This document shows, one piece after another, positions 55,283 through 63,261 of a stretch of DNA of 64,000 nt. The position numbers were made by a program, and so were the translations under genes. Origin of the DNA: Agromyces mariniharenae (lineage in GTDB: Bacteria > Actinomycetota > Actinomycetes > Actinomycetales > Microbacteriaceae); the NCBI RefSeq assembly GCF_008122505.1, contig NZ_VSSB01000001.1:230881-294880 (forward strand), given 5' to 3'. Position 1 is the first letter of the stretch. Each line of letters opens with the position of its first letter. The notes under the pieces were generated by a model, which ran no database searches, was not told where the DNA came from, and saw nothing but the letters and a program-made list of their open reading frames with translations.

Positions 55283-56164
55283 ATGCCCGCAACGTTCGTC
55301 GTCGTTCCCATGTGGCAGGGCTCCGTGTCGGCGCGTGCGATGAGCCACGCCGACGGCGCGGCCGCGATCCGCGGCGACCTGCCCGCCGCAGCCACCGTCG
55401 TGGTCGACGTCCCGGTCGAGGCCGGCGACGCGCTCGGAACGGGAGTGCGCCGCTACAGCGCGCTCCGGCGCGTGCGCGAGCGCACCGAGGAGGCCCTCGC
55501 CGCCGTGCCCGACTGGGCGCTCACGGTCGGCGGCGACTGCAGCGCGTCGCTCGCCGCGGTCGCGCACGCGTCGCGTCGTGCCGGGGGCGAGCTCGCCGTG
55601 CTCTGGCTCGACGCCCACCCCGACCTCAACACGCCCGAGACCTCGCCGTCGGGCGGGTTCGGCGGCATGACCCTGCGGGCGATCGCCGGCGAGGGGGCCG
55701 ACGGCCTGGCGCTCGACGCCGACACCCGCGTCCCGCCCGCGCGCCTCGTGCTGGGCGGCGTGCGCGCGATCGACGACGAGGAGCAGCGCTTCATCGACGA
55801 GCACGACGTGGCGGTGCTCACGGTCGAGGACCTCTCCGACCCCACCATGGTCATCGCCGCGCTCCAGGACACGGGCGCGTCGCAGGTGTTCGTGCACATC
55901 GACCTCGACGTGCTCGACCCGTCGGCGCTGGCGGGGCTCTCGTACCCGATGCCGTTCGGCATCGACACCGCCGCGCTCGTGGCTCTGCTGCGCGCGATCG
56001 TCGCAGCGTTCCCGCTCGCCGGCGCGGCGATCGCGGGGTTCGCCCCGGCGTCGCCCGAGGCCGCGGAGGACGACCTGCCGACCATCCTGCGACTCGTCGC
56101 CGCGCTGACGTCGGGCCCCGCCCGCGACGCCGACGCCGCGGCATCCGACGCCGCCTCGGCCTGA
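55283..56164 (+). CDS. Arginase/agmatinase-fold hydrolase with altered first metal motif
   Basis: 293 residues of the ureohydrolase fold. Metal motifs in order: GGDCSASL (84-90), where the usual His ligand (GGDHS) is Cys86; WLDAHPDLNTP with D110, H112, D114; HIDLDVLDPS with D207, D209, D212. Family members hydrolyse arginine, agmatine, guanidinobutyrate or formimidoylglutamate. The His-to-Cys change is seen in some actinobacterial relatives and makes the metal content and substrate uncertain. TACTGT ends 5 nt before the ATG. C-terminal ~25 residues are an Asp/Ala-rich tail. Confidence 0.82.
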   Translation: MPATFVVVPMWQGSVSARAMSHADGAAAIRGDLPAAATVVVDVPVEAGDALGTGVRRYSALRRVRERTEEALAAVPDWALTVGGDCSASLAAVAHASRRAGGELAVLWLDAHPDLNTPETSPSGGFGGMTLRAIAGEGADGLALDADTRVPPARLVLGGVRAIDDEEQRFIDEHDVAVLTVEDLSDPTMVIAALQDTGASQVFVHIDLDVLDPSALAGLSYPMPFGIDTAALVALLRAIVAAFPLAGAAIAGFAPASPEAAEDDLPTILRLVAALTSGPARDADAAASDAASA

Positions 56165-56249
56165 GCGCGCAACGGGTGCCGCGCGTCGGCCGTTCTGCCT
56201 AGGCTGGGCCATGTCTGCCCGGCGCCGGCCGGGTTCGGAGGGGAGCAGC

Positions 56250-57692
56250 ATGGAGCGCGAGGTGGACGTCGTCGTGATCGGCGCCGGGCCCGTGGGCGAG
56301 AACGTGGCGGACCGGGCGAAGGCCGGGGGCCTCGACGTCGTGCTCGTCGAGCACGAGCTCGTCGGCGGCGAGTGCTCGTTCTGGGCGTGCATCCCGTCGA
56401 AGACGCTGCTGCGCTCCGCGGCGGCGCTGCGCGCGGCGCGGCGCGTGGGCGGGGCCGCCCAGGCGGTCACCCGAGAGCTCGACGTCGCGGCCGTGCTGAA
56501 GCGGCGCGACTACTGGGTGTCCGACTGGGACGACGCGGGCGCGGCGAAGTGGGTCGCGAGCGTGGGCATCGAGCTGGCGCGCGGACACGGCCGGCTCGAC
56601 GGGCCCCGGCGCGTCGTCGTCACCGGCGCCGACGGCGCGGAGACCGCGTTCGTCGCCCGGCACGCGGTGGTCGTCGCCACCGGATCCGACCCGGCGATCC
56701 CGCCGATCGTCGGGCTCGCCGAGGCGTCGCCGTGGACGAGCCGCGATGCGACGAGCGTCAAGGCGCCGCCCGAGCGGCTCGCGATCATCGGCGGCGGCTT
56801 CGTCGCGGTGGAGATGGCGACCGCCTTCGCCGGCTTCGGCACCGAGGTCACCGTGCTCGCCCGGCACGACGTGCTCGGCGACATGGAGGACTTCGTCGGC
56901 GACGCGGTCGTCGCGGGCCTGCGCGAGCTCGGCGCGACCGTGCGCCTGGGCGTGGAGCCGACGCAGGTCGAGCGCAACGGCTCGGGCGAGGTCGTGCTCA
57001 CGCTCGACGACGACTCCACCGTGACGGCCGACGAGGTGCTCGTCGCCACCGGCCGCGTCCCCCGCTCCCGGTCCGTCGGCCTCGAGACGGTCGGCCTCGA
57101 GCCCGGATCCTGGCTCGACGTCGACGAGACGATGCTCGTGCGCGGCGCAGATGGCGACGGCGACTGGCTCTACGCCGTGGGCGACGTGAACCACCGCGCG
57201 CTGCTCACCCACCAGGGCAAGTACCAGGGCCGGGCCGCGGGCGACGTGATCGCCGCCCGTGCCGCCGGGCGCCCGGTCGACACCGCGCCATGGGGGGTGC
57301 ACGTCGCGACCTCCGACCACGCCGCCGTGCCGGGCGTCGTGTTCGGCGAGCCCGAGGCCGTGTCGGTGGGACTCACCGAGGCGGCGGCCCGTCGTGCGGG
57401 ACGCGAGGTGCGCATCGCCGACGTGCCGATGCAATCAGCGAGCGGCGCGGGCATCCTCGCCGACGGCTACGAGGGCCGCGCGCGCCTCGTCGTCGACGCG
57501 GAGCGCGACGTGGTCATCGGGGCGACGTTCGTCGGCCAGGACGTCGCGGAGCTGCTGCACAGCGCCACCATCGCGGTCGTCGGCGAAGTGCCGGTCACGC
57601 GCCTCTGGCACGCCGTGCCCGCGTTCCCGACCATGAGCGAGGTGTGGCTGCGCCTGCTCGAGGACCTCGGCCGGCCCGAGGTCGAGGCATGA
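56250..57692 (+). CDS. FAD/NAD(P)-dependent disulfide oxidoreductase (lipoamide dehydrogenase/mercuric reductase-like)
   Basis: 480 residues. FAD fold [20 protein letters not shown]; redox-active disulfide CSFWAC in [18 protein letters not shown](P) fold [20 protein letters not shown]; second FAD motif [21 protein letters not shown]-terminal His-Glu pair in [15 protein letters not shown] class-I flavin disulfide reductase; the true substrate is unknown, as no lipoyl enzyme or mer gene is near. Start chosen at the ATG 4-5 nt after GGAGGGGAG; an in-frame ATG at 56211, 5 nt after TAGGCT, would be a leaderless alternative adding 13 residues. Overlaps the next gene by ATGA. Confidence 0.85.
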   Translation: MEREVDVVVIGAGPVGENVADRAKAGGLDVVLVEHELVGGECSFWACIPSKTLLRSAAALRAARRVGGAAQAVTRELDVAAVLKRRDYWVSDWDDAGAAKWVASVGIELARGHGRLDGPRRVVVTGADGAETAFVARHAVVVATGSDPAIPPIVGLAEASPWTSRDATSVKAPPERLAIIGGGFVAVEMATAFAGFGTEVTVLARHDVLGDMEDFVGDAVVAGLRELGATVRLGVEPTQVERNGSGEVVLTLDDDSTVTADEVLVATGRVPRSRSVGLETVGLEPGSWLDVDETMLVRGADGDGDWLYAVGDVNHRALLTHQGKYQGRAAGDVIAARAAGRPVDTAPWGVHVATSDHAAVPGVVFGEPEAVSVGLTEAAARRAGREVRIADVPMQSASGAGILADGYEGRARLVVDAERDVVIGATFVGQDVAELLHSATIAVVGEVPVTRLWHAVPAFPTMSEVWLRLLEDLGRPEVEA

Positions 57693-58123
57693 GCCGGTTG
57701 GGGTTGATCGACTCCCCCATCAGCCGCGCCGGCTACTGGTGGGCGACCTTCGTCGGCTTCACCTGGGGCTTCCTCTGGAGCACCGGCCGGGTGGAGCGGC
57801 GCGGCGGGCTGATCGTCTTCACGGGCATGCCCAAGTGGACGTTCGGGCGCGGCGGCTCGTGCGTCGGCGGCTGCTACCTCACCGACCGGAACGCGGGCGA
57901 CCTGGTGCTCGGGCACGAGGCCGTGCACCGCGAGCAGTGGCGCAGGTACGGCATGCTCTTCCCGCTGCTCTATCTCGTCGCCGGGCGCAATCCGCTGCGC
58001 AACCGGTTCGAGATCGAGGCCGGGCTCGAAGCGGGCGGCTACCTGCCGAGACGCCGACCGGCCCGGGCGTCGCGCGCTGCGGCATCCGGACCGGTCGATC
58101 GGAACGCGCCCCGGGGCGCGTGA
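57689..58123 (+). CDS. Small HExxH-motif membrane-associated protein
   Basis: 144 residues. N-terminal part has an aromatic hydrophobic stretch ([16 protein letters not shown], ~15-30); residues 57-63 read SCVGGCY with two cysteines; then HEAVH (76-80), the HExxH zinc-peptidase motif, in [21 protein letters not shown]-terminal tail basic. Coupled by ATGA to the disulfide reductase. Homologues are often labelled Fe-S oxidoreductase, for which I see no support (only two cysteines). A minimal metallopeptidase or a metal-binding membrane protein are both possible. Confidence 0.65.
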   Translation: MSRLGLIDSPISRAGYWWATFVGFTWGFLWSTGRVERRGGLIVFTGMPKWTFGRGGSCVGGCYLTDRNAGDLVLGHEAVHREQWRRYGMLFPLLYLVAGRNPLRNRFEIEAGLEAGGYLPRRRPARASRAAASGPVDRNAPRGA

Positions 58124-58126
58124 GCG

Positions 58127-59143
58127 TCAGCCCGCCTGGGCCGCCGTCGAGAGCGAGGCCACGAGCTCGTCGAGCCCGTAGGTGAGCGAGAGGGCGGTGG
58201 GCGGCGAGACCGCGGCGATCAGCTCGGTGCCGACGACTTGCGCCACCTGGCCGCGCGAGACCGCGGGGATCGCCTGGATGGGCGCCGAGGCGAGGAACGC
58301 GTCGGCCTCCTCCTGGGTGTCGTGGTAGCTGATGACGAGGTCGCTCTCGAGCTGGTCGAGCTGCTCGTACGAGAGCGTGTAGTAGAAGGGCGAGTCGCCG
58401 TTCGCGAGCTCCGCGACGGCGGGCGCGTCCTCGAGGCCGAGCGCCGAGAGGAACTCCACGCGCGAGTCCTCGGGCGTGTAGACGTAGAACGTGCCGGCGA
58501 CGTCCCACACCGCGGCGACGGTCTTGCCCGCCAGCTCGGGGTGCGCCTCGGCCTGCGCGGCGAGCTGGGCGTCGAGGTCGTCGAGCACGGCCTGCGCCTC
58601 GTCGGCGAGGCCGAGCGCGGTGCCGACGATCGTGACGGTCTCGCGCCACGGCGTGGTCCACGCCTCGTCGGGGTAGGCGACGGTCGGGGCGATCTCGCTG
58701 AGGAGCTCGTACTGCTCCTCGGTGATGCCCGAGTAGGGGGCGAGGATGACGTCGGGCGCGGCCTCGACGAGCTCCTCGTAGGGCGGCGCCTCGCCGTCGT
58801 CGGTCAGGATGATCGGCGTCTCGGCGCCGAGCTCTTCGAGCTCGTCGGCCACCCACGGGAGCACGCCGTCCTCGTTCGCGCCGTACTCCTGCTGCGCGAT
58901 CGCGACGGGCACGACGCCGAGCGAGAGCGCAGCCTCGGTGCTGCCCCAGCCCCACGTGGCCACGCGCTCGGGCGCGGCGGGGATCTCGGTCTCGCCGAAG
59001 GCGTGCTCGATGGTGATCGGGAACCCCTCGCCCGCTGCGGCGTCGGAACCGGTGTCCTCGGGGGCGGCCGAGGAGCACCCGGCCAGGGCGAGGGCCGCCG
59101 CTGCGGCGGCGGCGAGGACGGCGATCGTGCGTCGGGCGTGCAT
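58127..59143 (-). CDS. Iron-siderophore ABC transporter substrate-binding lipoprotein
   Basis: 338 residues. Signal peptide and lipobox LALAGC (Cys ~23). FepB/FhuD-like class III binding fold: ITIEHAFGETEIPAAPERVA, VATWGWGSTEAALSLGVVPV, APDVILAPYSGITEEQYELL, long backbone helix around DDLDAQLAAQAEAHPELAGK. Captures a ferric siderophore outside and hands it to the FecCD permeases coded upstream. It ends 3 bp from the convergent HExxH gene. A near-consensus DtxR box stands 28 bp before the ATG. Confidence 0.9.
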   Translation of the reverse strand: MHARRTIAVLAAAAAAALALAGCSSAAPEDTGSDAAAGEGFPITIEHAFGETEIPAAPERVATWGWGSTEAALSLGVVPVAIAQQEYGANEDGVLPWVADELEELGAETPIILTDDGEAPPYEELVEAAPDVILAPYSGITEEQYELLSEIAPTVAYPDEAWTTPWRETVTIVGTALGLADEAQAVLDDLDAQLAAQAEAHPELAGKTVAAVWDVAGTFYVYTPEDSRVEFLSALGLEDAPAVAELANGDSPFYYTLSYEQLDQLESDLVISYHDTQEEADAFLASAPIQAIPAVSRGQVAQVVGTELIAAVSPPTALSLTYGLDELVASLSTAAQAG

Positions 59144-59170
59144 GAACTCCCTTTCGAAGGTGGGGTGGAT

Positions 59171-59189
59171 TGAGGTTAGCCTAACCTAA
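59171..59189 (-). promoter_or_regulatory. DtxR/IdeR iron box upstream of the binding protein
   Basis: Read on the minus strand the 19-mer is TTAGGTTAGGCTAACCTCA, one base away from the DtxR/IdeR consensus palindrome TTAGGTTAGSCTAACCTAA. Iron-loaded DtxR would repress the binding-protein gene. Confidence 0.92.
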
Positions 59190-59288
59190 ACTCGCGACGC
59201 CGTGAAACCCGGTGCAACGCGGCGTCGGCGGCCGCATGCGGCGTCGCAGGCGTTACCCGCACGCCGTCACAGGCGGCCTCGCACGCCG

Positions 59289-60095
59289 TCACGCCTGGTG
59301 GTAGCGACCGATCGGCACGATCATGGGCGAGCGCGACACCGGGTCCTCGGCGACCACGCAGTCGAGCCCGAACGCCGCGCCGACGGTATGCGCCGTCATG
59401 ACCGCCGACGGCTCCCCCGCCGCCGCGATGCGCCCGCCGTCGACGACGACCAGGTGGTCGGCGTAGCGCGCGGCGAGGTTCAGCTCGTGCAGCACCATGA
59501 CCACGGTCGTGCCGTGCTCGCGGTTGGACTCGGTGAGCAGGTCGAGCAGCTCGAGCTGGTGGCTCACGTCGAGGAAGCTCGTCGGCTCGTCGAGCAGCAC
59601 GATGTCGGCGCGCTGGGCGAGCGCCATGGCGATCCAGACCCGCTGGCGCTGGCCGCCGGAGAGCTCCGCCACGGCGCGATCGGCGAGCTCCGACGTGCCG
59701 GTGGCCTCGAGCACCTCCGCGACGATGCGGTCGTCGTCGCTCGAGCGCCCGCCGAACCAGCCGCGGTGCGGGTGCCGCCCGCGGGAGACGAGCTCCGAGA
59801 CGAGCACGCCGTCGGGCGCGACCGGCTGCTGCGGCAGCACGGCGACACGGCGGGCGAACTCCTTGGGCGCGAACGAGCGGATGTCGCGGCCGTCGAGCGT
59901 GACCCGGCCGGCCTCGGGGCGCATGAGCCGGGCGAGGCCGCGCAGGAGCGTGGACTTGCCGCTCGCGTTCGGGCCGACGATCGCGGTGATGCGGCCGTCG
60001 GGCACCTCGAGGTCGAGCGCCTCGATGACCCTGCGGCCGTCGTACGCGAGCGTGAGCGACTCGGCGCGGAGCGCACGCGGTGCTGACCGGGTCAT
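59289..60095 (-). CDS. Siderophore ABC transporter ATP-binding protein (FecE/FepC-like)
   Basis: 268 residues. Walker A VGPNASGKSTLLRG, Q-loop LPQQPV, signature LSGGQRQRVWIAMALAQ, Walker B DIVLLDEPTSFLDVSHQ, H-loop VMVLHELNLAARYAD. Typical of iron-chelate importers. The ATG overlaps the permease stop (ATGA). A 145-bp gap with the iron box separates it from the binding-protein gene on the same strand. Confidence 0.94.
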   Translation of the reverse strand: MTRSAPRALRAESLTLAYDGRRVIEALDLEVPDGRITAIVGPNASGKSTLLRGLARLMRPEAGRVTLDGRDIRSFAPKEFARRVAVLPQQPVAPDGVLVSELVSRGRHPHRGWFGGRSSDDDRIVAEVLEATGTSELADRAVAELSGGQRQRVWIAMALAQRADIVLLDEPTSFLDVSHQLELLDLLTESNREHGTTVVMVLHELNLAARYADHLVVVDGGRIAAAGEPSAVMTAHTVGAAFGLDCVVAEDPVSRSPMIVPIGRYHQA

Positions 60096-61171
60096 CCGTC
60101 TGATCCCTTCCGGTTGCCCCTCGCGATGAGCCAGAGGAGGTACGGGGCGCCGATGAGGCCCGTCACGATGCCGACGGGCACGGCGATGCCGGCGAACGCG
60201 TGCTGCGCAACGAGGTCGGCCACGAGCACCATGGCGGCGCCCGTGAGCGCGGATGCTGCGAGCGCCGCGTGCCCGTGTCCCACGAGCGCCCGGGCGATGG
60301 GCGCCGACACGAGCGCGACGAACGCGATCGGCCCGGCGAGCGCGGTGGCGACGGCGACGAGCCCGACGCCGAGCAGGATCGCCGTCACGCGCGCACGGGT
60401 GGCATCGAGCCCGAGCGAGCGGGCGCTGTCGTCGGAGAGCGAGAGCAGCGGCATCCGCGGCGAGAACAGGGACGTGGCGACGAGCAGCACGGCGACCGCG
60501 CCGCCCGCCGTCGCGAGCTCGGGCCAGCCGATCGAGCCGATGCCGCCGACCATCCACACGAGCGCCTCCGAGGCCTCGCGCACCTCCGCGCGCGTGAGCA
60601 GCCAGCCGAGCAGGCCGCTCACGATCGACGCGAGGCCGATGCCGACGAGCACGAAGCGGATGCCGGTGAGCCCGTCGCGCCACGCGAGGCCCCACATGAG
60701 GCCCGCGACGACCAGCGCGCCCGCGAACGCGGCGAGCGCGACGGCCGGGCCCTCCAAGCCGAGCAGCAGCATCGAGCCGACCGCGGCGAGGCTCGCACCG
60801 CCGGTGACGCCGAGGATGTCGGGGCTCGCGAGCGCGTTGCGCAGCGTGGTCTGGAACAGCGCCCCGCCGAGCCCGAGCGCGGTGCCGGCCACGATCGCGG
60901 CGACGACGCGCGGCAGGCGCAGTCGCAGCACCACGAACTCCGCCTTCGGCGAGCCCTGGCCCGTGAGCGCGGCGAGCACGTCGCCGACCGTGAGGCCGGC
61001 CGCGCCGAGCACCATCGACGCGACGGCCGCGGCCAGCGCCACGAGCGACACGGCGACGAGCACGGATGCCGCGCGCCGCCGCCGGCGCGACCGCGCCCCC
61101 GCGACGCGCCCGGCGACGACCTCGACGGGGTCGCCCGCGGCCGCGGGTGCGACGAGCGGTGCGGCGGTCAC
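60092..61171 (-). CDS. Siderophore ABC transporter permease 2 (FecCD family)
   Basis: 359 residues, about ten membrane helices. Family motifs: LRLPRVVAAIVAGTALGLGG, FQTTLRNALASPDILGVTGG, GLTGIRFVLVGIGLASIVSG, WMVGGIGSIGWPEL, and SLGLDATRARVTAILLGVGL followed by GPIAFVALVSAPIARALVG. GTG start overlaps the stop of permease 1 as GTGA. The N-terminus has a basic stretch RSRRRRR before helix 1. Confidence 0.93.
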   Translation of the reverse strand: MTAAPLVAPAAAGDPVEVVAGRVAGARSRRRRRAASVLVAVSLVALAAAVASMVLGAAGLTVGDVLAALTGQGSPKAEFVVLRLRLPRVVAAIVAGTALGLGGALFQTTLRNALASPDILGVTGGASLAAVGSMLLLGLEGPAVALAAFAGALVVAGLMWGLAWRDGLTGIRFVLVGIGLASIVSGLLGWLLTRAEVREASEALVWMVGGIGSIGWPELATAGGAVAVLLVATSLFSPRMPLLSLSDDSARSLGLDATRARVTAILLGVGLVAVATALAGPIAFVALVSAPIARALVGHGHAALAASALTGAAMVLVADLVAQHAFAGIAVPVGIVTGLIGAPYLLWLIARGNRKGSDG

Positions 61172-62232
61172 AGCGACGCTCCCCGGCCGCGACGGACGAG
61201 CGCGATGAGGACGGGCGCGCCCACGATGGCGGCGACGATGCCCGCCTCGAGCTCGGCCGGCGCCACGACGACCCGCCCGATCACGTCGGCGGCCACGAGC
61301 ACGATCGCGCCGAGCACGCCGGCCAGCGGGGTCAGCCACCGGTAGTCGGCGCCCACGAGGCCGCGGGCCGCGTGCGCCACGGCGAGCCCGAGGAGCGCGA
61401 TGGGTCCCGCGAGCGACGTGGCGGTGGCCGCGAGCACGATGACGGCGACGGCGGTCACGATCCGCGTCGTCGAGAGCCGCACGCCGAGGCCGCGAGCGAC
61501 GTCGTCGCCGAGCGCGAGCAGGTTCATGCGCCCCGCGAGCCAGCCCGCGAGCACGAGGCCGGCGGCGAGGAACGGCCAGAGCACGCTCGCCGTCTCGAGG
61601 CCGCGTCCGGCGAGCGAGCCGACCGACCAGAAGCGGTACTGCGAGAGCGTGCCGACGTCGCGGATGAGCAGCAACGTGATGAGCGGCGTCGTCGCGGCCG
61701 TGACGGCGGCGCCGGTCAGGGCGAGGCGGGCAGGACTCGCGCCGCCGCCCACGGAGCCGATGAGGAAGACGACGACCGCCGCCAGCGCGGCGCCGCCGAA
61801 GGCGAACCAGATGAAGCCGAACGGCGAGGCGACGCCGAGGAACGCGATGGCCGCCACGACCGCGAGCGAGGCGCCCGCGTTGATGCCGAGGAGGCCCGGA
61901 TCTGCGAGCGGGTTGCGCGTGGCGCCCTGCAGGATGGCGGCCACGACGCCGAACGCGGCGCCCGCCATGATGCCGATGATCGCGCGCGGCAGCCGCAGGT
62001 CGCGCACGACGACCTGGTCGGGGTCGCCGGGCACGGGCGCGGTGAACGCCTGCACGACGACGTCGAACGGCACCTGCCTGGCGCCGATCGCGAGGCTTGC
62101 GATCGCGACGAGCGCGAGGAGACCCACGGCGATCCCGAGCGTGGCCGCCGGTGGGAGCCGTCGACGCTGCCGCCGGTCGGGCGCGCCGGTCGGGTGCGTC
62201 ACCGTGGCGGTGCGCGGCATCCGTTCGACCAT
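61168..62232 (-). CDS. Siderophore ABC transporter permease 1 (FecCD family)
   Basis: 354 residues, about ten membrane helices. LRLPRAIIGIMAGAAFGVVA, LQGATRNPLADPGLLGINAG, LTGAAVTAATTPLITLLLI, FWSVGSLAGRGLE and GLGVRLSTTRIVTAVAVIVL are the expected FecCD landmarks. Pairs with permease 2 to form the channel. It begins 6 bp after the siderophore-interacting protein gene; a second in-frame ATG at 62220 is possible. Confidence 0.93.
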   Translation of the reverse strand: MVERMPRTATVTHPTGAPDRRQRRRLPPAATLGIAVGLLALVAIASLAIGARQVPFDVVVQAFTAPVPGDPDQVVVRDLRLPRAIIGIMAGAAFGVVAAILQGATRNPLADPGLLGINAGASLAVVAAIAFLGVASPFGFIWFAFGGAALAAVVVFLIGSVGGGASPARLALTGAAVTAATTPLITLLLIRDVGTLSQYRFWSVGSLAGRGLETASVLWPFLAAGLVLAGWLAGRMNLLALGDDVARGLGVRLSTTRIVTAVAVIVLAATATSLAGPIALLGLAVAHAARGLVGADYRWLTPLAGVLGAIVLVAADVIGRVVVAPAELEAGIVAAIVGAPVLIALVRRGRGASL

Positions 62233-62238
62233 CCCTCG

Positions 62239-63198
62239 TCAGTCGAGCTCGGCGCGCCCCATGCGCCAGTAGCCCATGAACGCCACCTGACGGCGGTCGA
62301 GGCCGGCCTCGCGCACGAGGAAGCGACGGAGGGTGGTGATGGCGGTTGCCTCGCCCGCGAGCCAGGCGTAGCAGTCGCCGTCGAGGCTGTGCCCCTCTGG
62401 CACGTCCCACAGCGGCGTGCCGGGCAGGTCGTCGTGCTCGGCGGCGGCGAGCGCCGCGGCGGCCGCATCGACGTCGCTCGTCGACAGGCCGCGGGCCGCG
62501 AGGTGGCGGACGACCCAGTCGCGCACCGCGGGGACGAGCAGGCCGCCGTGCGCGCTGTCCGTCGCGGTACGCGGGAGCCAGCGCACCTCGACGCCGGCGG
62601 GGGCGCGCACGTCGAGCCGGTCGCCCTCGGCGGGCACCTCGATGAGGGCGACGCCCGAGGCGTCGGCGGGGAGCGACTCGAGGATCGACGCGATCGCGGG
62701 AGCCGCCGTCTCGTCGCCGGCGAGCAGCAGCGTGTCGACCTCGCCCGGACGCCAGTCGATGCCCACCGTGCGGCCCGGGCTCAACTCGTCGGGCCCGATG
62801 AGCACGATCTCGTCGCCGGGCGCCGCGGTGGCGGCCCACGCCGAGGCGGGGCCCGCGTCGCCGTGCGCGACGAACACGATGTCGACCTCGCGCGCTTCGG
62901 GGCGCACCGCGCGCACGGTGTAGGTGCGGAACGGGTTGCGCAGCTCGGCGGGCAGCTCGCGCCACGCGCCGTACCAGTCGTCGCCCTCGGGGAACGCCGC
63001 GAAGCCGATCTCGGGCAGCGGGAGCACGACCTTCACGCGCTGGTCGAGCCCGGCCGTGCCGAAGTCGCGGAGGTCGGCGCCGGCGAACGTGACGCTCGTG
63101 AAGTGCGGCGAGAGGCGTTCGACCCGCGACACCTGCACTCGGAAGCTGCGGTAGGCAGGGCGCTCGCGCGGGGCGGCTTCAGCGAGTGAGGTAAGCAT
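62239..63198 (-). CDS. Siderophore-interacting protein (FAD-dependent ferric-siderophore reductase)
   Basis: 319 residues. FAD_binding_9 domain ~18-135 with YRSFRVQVSRVERLSPHFTS and the flavin motif FRTYTVRAVRPEAREVDIVF followed by VAHGDAGPASAWA; SIP C-terminal NAD(P) domain with LLLAGDETAAPAIASILESL and YAWLAGEATAITTLRRFLVR. Releases iron by reducing the imported ferric siderophore. First gene of the sip-permease-permease-ATPase operon. The start codon lies inside a DtxR box. Confidence 0.92.
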   Translation of the reverse strand: MLTSLAEAAPRERPAYRSFRVQVSRVERLSPHFTSVTFAGADLRDFGTAGLDQRVKVVLPLPEIGFAAFPEGDDWYGAWRELPAELRNPFRTYTVRAVRPEAREVDIVFVAHGDAGPASAWAATAAPGDEIVLIGPDELSPGRTVGIDWRPGEVDTLLLAGDETAAPAIASILESLPADASGVALIEVPAEGDRLDVRAPAGVEVRWLPRTATDSAHGGLLVPAVRDWVVRHLAARGLSTSDVDAAAAALAAAEHDDLPGTPLWDVPEGHSLDGDCYAWLAGEATAITTLRRFLVREAGLDRRQVAFMGYWRMGRAELD

Positions 63199-63205
63199 TA
63201 CCTAA
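63187..63205 (-). promoter_or_regulatory. DtxR/IdeR-like box covering the sip start codon
   Basis: On the minus strand the 19-mer is TTAGGTAATGCTTACCTCA, matching the DtxR consensus at about 15 of 19 positions and keeping dyad symmetry. It contains the sip ATG, so binding would block initiation of the whole uptake operon. Confidence 0.8.
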
Positions 63206-63261
63206 GTCTTGCACACGCTCGCAGGCGTCATGAATCGCGACGTCACACGCGCGCAACGACG

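Noticed and set aside
57689..58123. Fe-S oxidoreductase
   Set aside because: Only two cysteines (SCVGGCY) and no cluster-binding pattern; HEAVH is the notable motif.
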